NCBI GenBank assembly: GCA_937863215.1
Contig: CALMFQ010000633.1
Coordinates: 1 to 9,938, forward strand
Source: an uncultured Pseudomonadota bacterium
GTDB taxonomy: Bacteria > Pseudomonadota > Gammaproteobacteria > Burkholderiales > SCOH01
DNA: 9,938 bases
Direction: 5' to 3'
A program made the position numbers and the translations under genes. Shown here piece by piece: positions 6,159 through 9,938 of the stretch; the first letter of the stretch is position 1, and every line of letters starts with the position of its first letter. The notes below the pieces were generated by a model. It had not been told where the DNA came from and did not search any database. It saw only the letters and a program-made list of their open reading frames with translations.

Positions 6159-6811
6159 GACTCTGCTGCTACGCTGATCTGCCATGGTTGCGTACTCACC
6201 AGCCCGTGATCCAGCATGACTTTCATACCATGCAGATTGACCAGCAACTGCACGACACATTCCGGATGCTTGTCCTCTTCGGACCATTTGTCCCATTCGG
6301 CACCAACCCACGGCCACACTTTCGTCGGGTCATATCCGATGGGCAGCACCATCCGGTAGGCATTGCGCACCGTCGCACCATCCTTCGCCGCATCCACCAG
6401 CAGATATTCGATGTACGCGTCTAAATATCGGAGCAACACACAACCGTCGTCGCGCGTCACCAACCAGTCGCGCAGACCTGTAGGACATGTCGGGTTTGTC
6501 GCAAACGCAAACCACCCCATGGTTACCAGCGATTCCACAATAAGCGTCCGCTCTCCAGGGCTCTTGCAGAGCTCTGTCCCCTTCAGGTCATCTGCGATGC
6601 TGTGGTACACACCTGCTGCTACCTTTCGAAAAGCTTGCAGACGCTCGATAAACAGAGAGGCCGTGCCCTCCAGAATACACATCTCCGTATTGCCGCCAGC
6701 AACGCAGTCCAAAATACACAGTGCGTCCCATAAGGCTTCCCGGTATTCGGCGTTACCCGCCAGCCCAATTTGGGCGCGGTCGTCAGTAAATATTTGAAGT
6801 CTGGAATCCAT
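6155..6811 (-). CDS. Hypothetical helical protein, 218 aa
   Basis: ATG 6811 to TGA 6155. Mostly helical, with several cysteines and tryptophans: AEYREALWDALCILDCVAGG, ASLFIERLQAFRKVAAGVYH, LVTMGWFAFATNPTCP, WLVTRDDGCVLLRYLDAYIEYLLVD, PWVGAEWDKWSEEDKHPECV and VQLLVNLHGMKVMLDHGLV. No transmembrane pattern or known motif. A GTG at 6850 would extend it through the terminator hairpin and is less likely. It has no Shine-Dalgarno sequence: the start follows the U-tract of the terminator directly. How it is expressed is therefore unclear. It is the first gene of the second unit. Confidence 0.75.
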   Translation of the reverse strand: MDSRLQIFTDDRAQIGLAGNAEYREALWDALCILDCVAGGNTEMCILEGTASLFIERLQAFRKVAAGVYHSIADDLKGTELCKSPGERTLIVESLVTMGWFAFATNPTCPTGLRDWLVTRDDGCVLLRYLDAYIEYLLVDAAKDGATVRNAYRMVLPIGYDPTKVWPWVGAEWDKWSEEDKHPECVVQLLVNLHGMKVMLDHGLVSTQPWQISVAAES

Positions 6812-6852
6812 GACAAAAAGAAACGTGGGGACCGGTAACCCGATCCCCACGT
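6811..6852 (-). terminator. Intrinsic (Rho-independent) terminator
   Basis: On the minus strand a 13-bp stem (6852-6840 with 6835-6823; one G-T wobble, otherwise perfect, ACGTGGGG core) with a 4-nt loop is followed by TTTCTTTTTG. It lies just after the TAA of the 148-residue gene, so it ends that transcription unit. The next gene's ATG falls at the end of the U-tract. Confidence 0.88.
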
Positions 6853-6861
6853 CCGATGCGT

Positions 6862-7308
6862 TTAAGCTGTCGCGTCTGCCGGTTCGGCCGGGACAGAACC
6901 TTCGTCGTCCTCCGCCTGAAGGTCGCGAATACGCTGCTCGATCTCCTCGACCGGCAACGCATCCAGTTTTTCCAGGCGACGCTTCTGTTCGAGCCCGCGC
7001 AGGAACTCGATTTCGCTGCGACGTTCTGCGCGTACTTTAGCGGCCTTGGCCTCTTCCTGCCGGGTATTGATGACGAACTTCAAGATTTCGAGACCGTTGT
7101 CGTCAGCGATTTGCGCGGCGGTTTTGCGGTCCGGACGATCCAGGAAGGACCGCGACGATGCCTTGGCGATTTTGTCGGCCAACGCAACGGCCGCATTGTC
7201 GAGATCCGGCAGCGGGAGATCCCACAGGTCTTCGGCCATGAGGGTGCCGCGGCTGGTCGGAAAACGATACTTTTTGCGTGACGCGATGATGAAGAGATTT
7301 TCAGACAT
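6862..7308 (-). CDS. Conserved small phage protein with coiled coil, 148 aa
   Basis: Start ATG 7308 (MSENLFIIASRKKYRF) was chosen over longer starts, which would lie inside the preceding gene. The N-terminus 'NLFIIASRKKYRFPTSRGTLMAEDLWDLPL' type pattern, then LDNAAVALADKI, is one I recognise as a recurrent phage family of unknown function. Residues about 75-130 form a charged helix or coiled coil (INTRQEEAKAAKVRAERR; LEQKRRLEKLD; EEIEQRIRDLQAE). The C-terminal tail is acidic and Ala/Pro-rich. It follows the 663-residue gene by 22 nt with no Shine-Dalgarno sequence and is closed by the terminator. A structural or assembly partner of the upstream protein is possible. Confidence 0.8.
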   Translation of the reverse strand: MSENLFIIASRKKYRFPTSRGTLMAEDLWDLPLPDLDNAAVALADKIAKASSRSFLDRPDRKTAAQIADDNGLEILKFVINTRQEEAKAAKVRAERRSEIEFLRGLEQKRRLEKLDALPVEEIEQRIRDLQAEDDEGSVPAEPADATA

Positions 7309-7330
7309 GATGGTGATAATTGGTAGATGG

Positions 7331-9322
7331 TTAGAATTGAACTTTGATGGTGCGCTTGAAGGCGCCTTCGACTTCCAGATACAGTTCGGCACGCTGAGTT
7401 TCGGAAAATCCGATACCAGCCAGTTCGGTAGGTGAGCGCTCGATCGCAACGGAGGAGCCCAACACCTCAAATACCTTGCGGACGTCAGCCAGGTCGCTGC
7501 GCAGAAATTCATTGTAGAAGCCACGTGGCGTCTCTTCCGCCCGGCATCCCTCCAGGAAAAACATGAAGTGTTTGTTCCCATGGTTGCCATTCCAAAAATT
7601 GGGCGACAGCGTAATGGCGTCAACGCGGTGGAACTGATTGGGTTGGATACCCCACTTGGCCACCCCTGCGGAACCGCCTTCCGTAACGCCGGGAGCAGGG
7701 CGCACGTTTGTCAGTTGGCCGTCTCGGGTGCACTCAAAACTGAACATGTCGAAACGCTGTGTCGTGTTGCCATTTTTTGGGCGCGAGAACGTATGGATCT
7801 GGCCATCGTACTCGATCTCCACTGTGAAGCCCTGGTCCTCATTTTCGCGGCGACAGAAATTATGCACATATACCAAATAGGTACCCGCCAATTTTGGCGG
7901 ACGTACCCAACAGATATTCTCCACCGGCGTCCTGGAAGTACCGCTACCGGCGTTCATATCCAAATCCAGCACTCCGCCTGAATCGCCGCGCTTGTCGCCG
8001 TAATAGATGTGGCCTGTATGCGGTTCGATGACGTGCAGATCCAGATCATCGTAGTTCGACCAGGACAGACTGATGCGGACCACGCCATCCACCTTGCCGC
8101 CGGCCTGCTTGACGCGCTGCTTGACGGAATCCGCCACACCTCCCGTGTAGGACCAGCCGAAGCTGTTTCCGTACGCGAAAAGGCTGGGTTCTTCGCGGTT
8201 TTGCGGTCCCAACAGGGTGACGAAATTACCAGCATGCTGGGGCAGCACGAGCGCCCGCATGTGCTTGACCCCAGGCAGCACATTGGTCACGAAATCAGCA
8301 ACCGAGATGGTGTCGACCTTGGAGAGTTCGCGCGGGTTGACCCGCACCTGCTGCTTCATGGACTCGAAGATATCGGCGCCGCGTTTTGCAGCCCGATACA
8401 CGAACAGAGCATTGGTCACGTTCAGATCGTCCGGGGTCAGAACCCGGCGTGCCAATGCCCCCAACAGGCCCATATCGGTGATCCGCTTTTTGGCCTCGTC
8501 GATCATGCGTGGTGTCACGAGCGCTTTGGGGCGCTTGTAATTGGCCGGGGCCATGATGCGCTCGAAAGCCGACACGGCCGCATCCAGCTCGCGTCCCTCA
8601 CTCAGATCCTGCAGCAACTGTCCGATCGCCGTGTTACGCATCCGCACGACAGCCTTGTTGGCTACCTGGGCAGCTGCGCGCCAGCTCCAGTTGGTCTGAC
8701 ATCCTGCCGGCACTGCCTGAAATTCAGTCATCAGTGCCTGGAATTTTTCGATAACTGGTCTGAACTCGGCACCGCGATACAACGTGCCCTGCGCGATCAG
8801 CTCCAGGGTAGTCTGCACAGCATCCGGCGTCAGCTCCTGCATGGAGCGCAGCAATACGTGTTGGTCGGCAGCCGCCGTACCCACCAACGGCCCGCGACGA
8901 ATACCCGGCACGACAACAGCCTGGGGAACATCGATGTAGAAATGCGTCCAGACGATGTCCCGCTTCAGATCTGCATTGCGTTCCGTACCACACCGCACCG
9001 CATCCGCGTAGAACGGACCGGTGATGGCTTGGCGCGCAACGTACTTCCGTACTGCCTTGACGGCCGCCGCGTAATCCGGATCTGCGGCCTCGAAATCCCA
9101 CAGGGTCTGCAGCGTATTGTCGGGCTTGATTGCGACGATGCCGCCGAATTGACGCATGAAGGAGCGGCAGGCGTTGCAGGAACATTCTGGCTGCATGGCA
9201 GCCGGAAGGGCCTTCAGGTACGTGTTCCAGATTTCCTCGCGGTCGACAGCGACGCTGAAGAGCGGACCGCTGCGCATGATTTCGAATTGCTGACGTACTT
9301 GGTTGCGAACTTGGTCGAACAT
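7331..9322 (-). CDS. Large conserved phage protein with Cys cluster and DUF2135/YfaP-like beta-sandwich, 663 aa
   Basis: ATG 9322. N-terminus: FDQVRNQVRQQFEIM, then ECSCNACRSFMRQFGGIVAI (Cys47, Cys49, Cys52), a probable metal site together with Cys111. A helical middle (about 155-330) contains PKALVTPRMIDEAKKRI and DLNVTNALFVYRAAKRG. Residues about 413-515 form a beta-sandwich: VVRISLSWSNYDDLDLHVIEP, GHIYYGDKR, GGVLDLDMNAGSG, GTYLVYVHNF and FTVEIEYDGQ, the signature of DUF2135/YfaP-like domains seen in secreted or VWA-associated proteins. The C-terminus (HGNKHFMFFLEGC, GFYNEFLRSDLADVRKVFEVL) is another conserved block. I recall this full-length family only as uncharacterised phage proteins. 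It has no signal peptide and no Shine-Dalgarno sequence. Function unknown; it may bind ligands or act in the virion or host interaction. Confidence 0.85.
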   Translation of the reverse strand: MFDQVRNQVRQQFEIMRSGPLFSVAVDREEIWNTYLKALPAAMQPECSCNACRSFMRQFGGIVAIKPDNTLQTLWDFEAADPDYAAAVKAVRKYVARQAITGPFYADAVRCGTERNADLKRDIVWTHFYIDVPQAVVVPGIRRGPLVGTAAADQHVLLRSMQELTPDAVQTTLELIAQGTLYRGAEFRPVIEKFQALMTEFQAVPAGCQTNWSWRAAAQVANKAVVRMRNTAIGQLLQDLSEGRELDAAVSAFERIMAPANYKRPKALVTPRMIDEAKKRITDMGLLGALARRVLTPDDLNVTNALFVYRAAKRGADIFESMKQQVRVNPRELSKVDTISVADFVTNVLPGVKHMRALVLPQHAGNFVTLLGPQNREEPSLFAYGNSFGWSYTGGVADSVKQRVKQAGGKVDGVVRISLSWSNYDDLDLHVIEPHTGHIYYGDKRGDSGGVLDLDMNAGSGTSRTPVENICWVRPPKLAGTYLVYVHNFCRRENEDQGFTVEIEYDGQIHTFSRPKNGNTTQRFDMFSFECTRDGQLTNVRPAPGVTEGGSAGVAKWGIQPNQFHRVDAITLSPNFWNGNHGNKHFMFFLEGCRAEETPRGFYNEFLRSDLADVRKVFEVLGSSVAIERSPTELAGIGFSETQRAELYLEVEGAFKRTIKVQF

Positions 9323-9341
9323 GATTTGGATGGGGTGAAGA

Positions 9342-9713
9342 TTATATGGCTATGCCGCCGGCTTCCGCTGCAAGGAAGCCACATTCGGCGCACCGGTACG
9401 AATTGACCTCGCAGGCACTCGTATCGGTCAGTGCTGAAAAACACATGGGGCACGTAGGCTGGGCGAATGCATCTCGGCACTGCAGCATGATTTGCCAGCG
9501 ACGCTCCGCCGTGTCCGGATATTCCTGCACGACCTGTCTGGCAACAGCGACCAAGCGGGCATGGTAGGACTCCGCTGCAGCCGTGCATGCCAGATGTTCG
9601 TGCGCAGCCTCAGGGGTCTGCTGCCCCGAATAAGAAGTCGCAAGATCTCGAAACGCGGTTTCCGCAGCCCGTAACGCCCGCAGGCGGATCAGCAGGATGT
9701 TCAAGTTAATCAT
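9342..9713 (-). CDS. Helical protein with C-terminal zinc ribbon, 123 aa
   Basis: ATG 9713, 2 nt after the stop of the previous gene. Residues 1-85 are helical (LNILLIRLRALRAAETAFRD; AAESYHARLVAVARQVVQEY). Residues 88-111 form a zinc ribbon, CPMC (88-91) and CAEC (108-111), with 16 residues between the knuckles. No catalytic domain. It pairs with the zinc-knuckle protein directly upstream. A role in nucleic acid or protein binding is plausible but unproven. Confidence 0.8.
   Translation of the reverse strand: MINLNILLIRLRALRAAETAFRDLATSYSGQQTPEAAHEHLACTAAAESYHARLVAVARQVVQEYPDTAERRWQIMLQCRDAFAQPTCPMCFSALTDTSACEVNSYRCAECGFLAAEAGGIAI
9360..9380. repeat. Short inverted repeat near the end of the zinc-ribbon gene
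   Basis: GGCTTCC and GGAAGCC (7 bp) are separated by 7 nt. It lies in the last codons of the 123-residue gene with no U-tract after it on the minus strand, so it is at most a weak hairpin and may be chance. Confidence 0.3.
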
Positions 9714-9715
9714 GC

Positions 9716-9907
9716 CTACCGACCAAGACTAGAATCCGGGCGTAGTGCCCACCAAGCCGTATTGCACTCCCGGCACATTTCACGAAGCGTGCTTGGGTTG
9801 AACGGCTTGTCGCACCTGCTGCAAAACTTGATTCCAAGCGCAACCAACTCCGCTCGTGTGAACACGTAGCGACGTTCCGTATCGGGCGGATCAGTTGTCT
9901 CCGGCAT
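9716..9907 (-). CDS. Small zinc-knuckle protein, 63 aa
   Basis: ATG 9907 is preceded by a GAAGGAA ribosome binding site about 6 nt upstream. The sequence has an N-terminal acidic stretch, the segment RRYVFTRAELVALGI, then CSRC (29-32) and CREC (45-48), a compact four-Cys zinc site, and a C-terminal TAWWALRP. Likely binds zinc; the partner is unknown. Overlapping longer frames in this stretch lack the knuckle and are rejected. The gene ends 2 nt before the next, indicating an operon. Confidence 0.75.
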   Translation of the reverse strand: MPETTDPPDTERRYVFTRAELVALGIKFCSRCDKPFNPSTLREMCRECNTAWWALRPDSSLGR

Positions 9908-9938
9908 CGGATTCCTTCTGGTGTCGTACCCAATCCCA

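Noticed and set aside
7309..7623. N-terminal extension of the 148-residue protein to 253 residues
   Set aside because: It would overlap the end of the 663-residue gene almost wholly, and the extension is Ser/Trp/Cys-rich shadow sequence; the conserved family start is at MSENLF.
9341..9346. TATAAT as a -10 promoter box before the 663-residue gene
   Set aside because: The hexamer is perfect but no -35 box occurs at 16-18 nt (only TTGCAG at 21 nt), and it lies over the stop of the previous gene, so chance is as likely.
8009..9406. Long plus-strand open frame of 465 codons
   Set aside because: It is antisense to the well-supported 663-residue gene; its translation has no recognisable domain and reflects the high third-position GC of the opposite strand.

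Overview
The window looks like part of a tailed-phage or prophage genome, or a large phage-like element, with moderately GC-rich coding sequence. Every gene I can support is on the minus strand, tightly packed, often with 1-8 nt overlaps. The gene content fits a phage: small orphan proteins, zinc-knuckle proteins, an XRE-type helix-turn-helix protein and one giant multidomain 'polyvalent' protein. I see no tRNA, rRNA, CRISPR array, IS element or origin. The host cannot be named. Some genes have a Shine-Dalgarno sequence (AGGAGG before the gene at 5847) while the two genes starting at 9322 and 7308 have none.

Reading in the direction of transcription (right to left): two small zinc-knuckle proteins (9907-9716, 9713-9342); a 663-residue protein with an N-terminal cysteine cluster and a central DUF2135/YfaP-like beta-sandwich (9322-7331); a 148-residue coiled-coil protein (7308-6862); a strong intrinsic terminator (6852-6811). 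Then comes a run of coupled small genes (6811-6155, 6158-5844, 5847-5653, 5660-5370, 5334-5134, 5129-4389, HTH 4389-4117). Last is a very large gene that starts at 4069 and stays open for 1356 codons to the left edge.

The large gene is the main discovery. Its domains, in order, are a phage-type inorganic pyrophosphatase, an Ala/Gly-rich linker, a HAD phosphatase, a ParB-like domain, a GHSRG Rossmann-like domain, and then a segment homologous to the catalytic double-psi beta-barrel region of the RNA polymerase beta' subunit. That segment ends in an exact NADFDGD metal-binding motif. Directly after the last Asp of this motif an intein begins (Cys1, block B TxxH, LAGLIDADG endonuclease motif) and runs off the window. 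The element therefore appears to encode an RNA polymerase catalytic module fused to a pyrophosphatase, with its active site interrupted by a homing intein. Codon third-position GC shifts sharply between domains and also just before the intein, which suggests modular assembly and co-conversion.

The short genes have no confident function. The order and the overlaps suggest two transcription units separated by the terminator, the second one ending in the polymerase-like polyprotein. Rest of that protein (second half of the intein, C-extein, possibly a beta-like barrel) lies beyond position 1.
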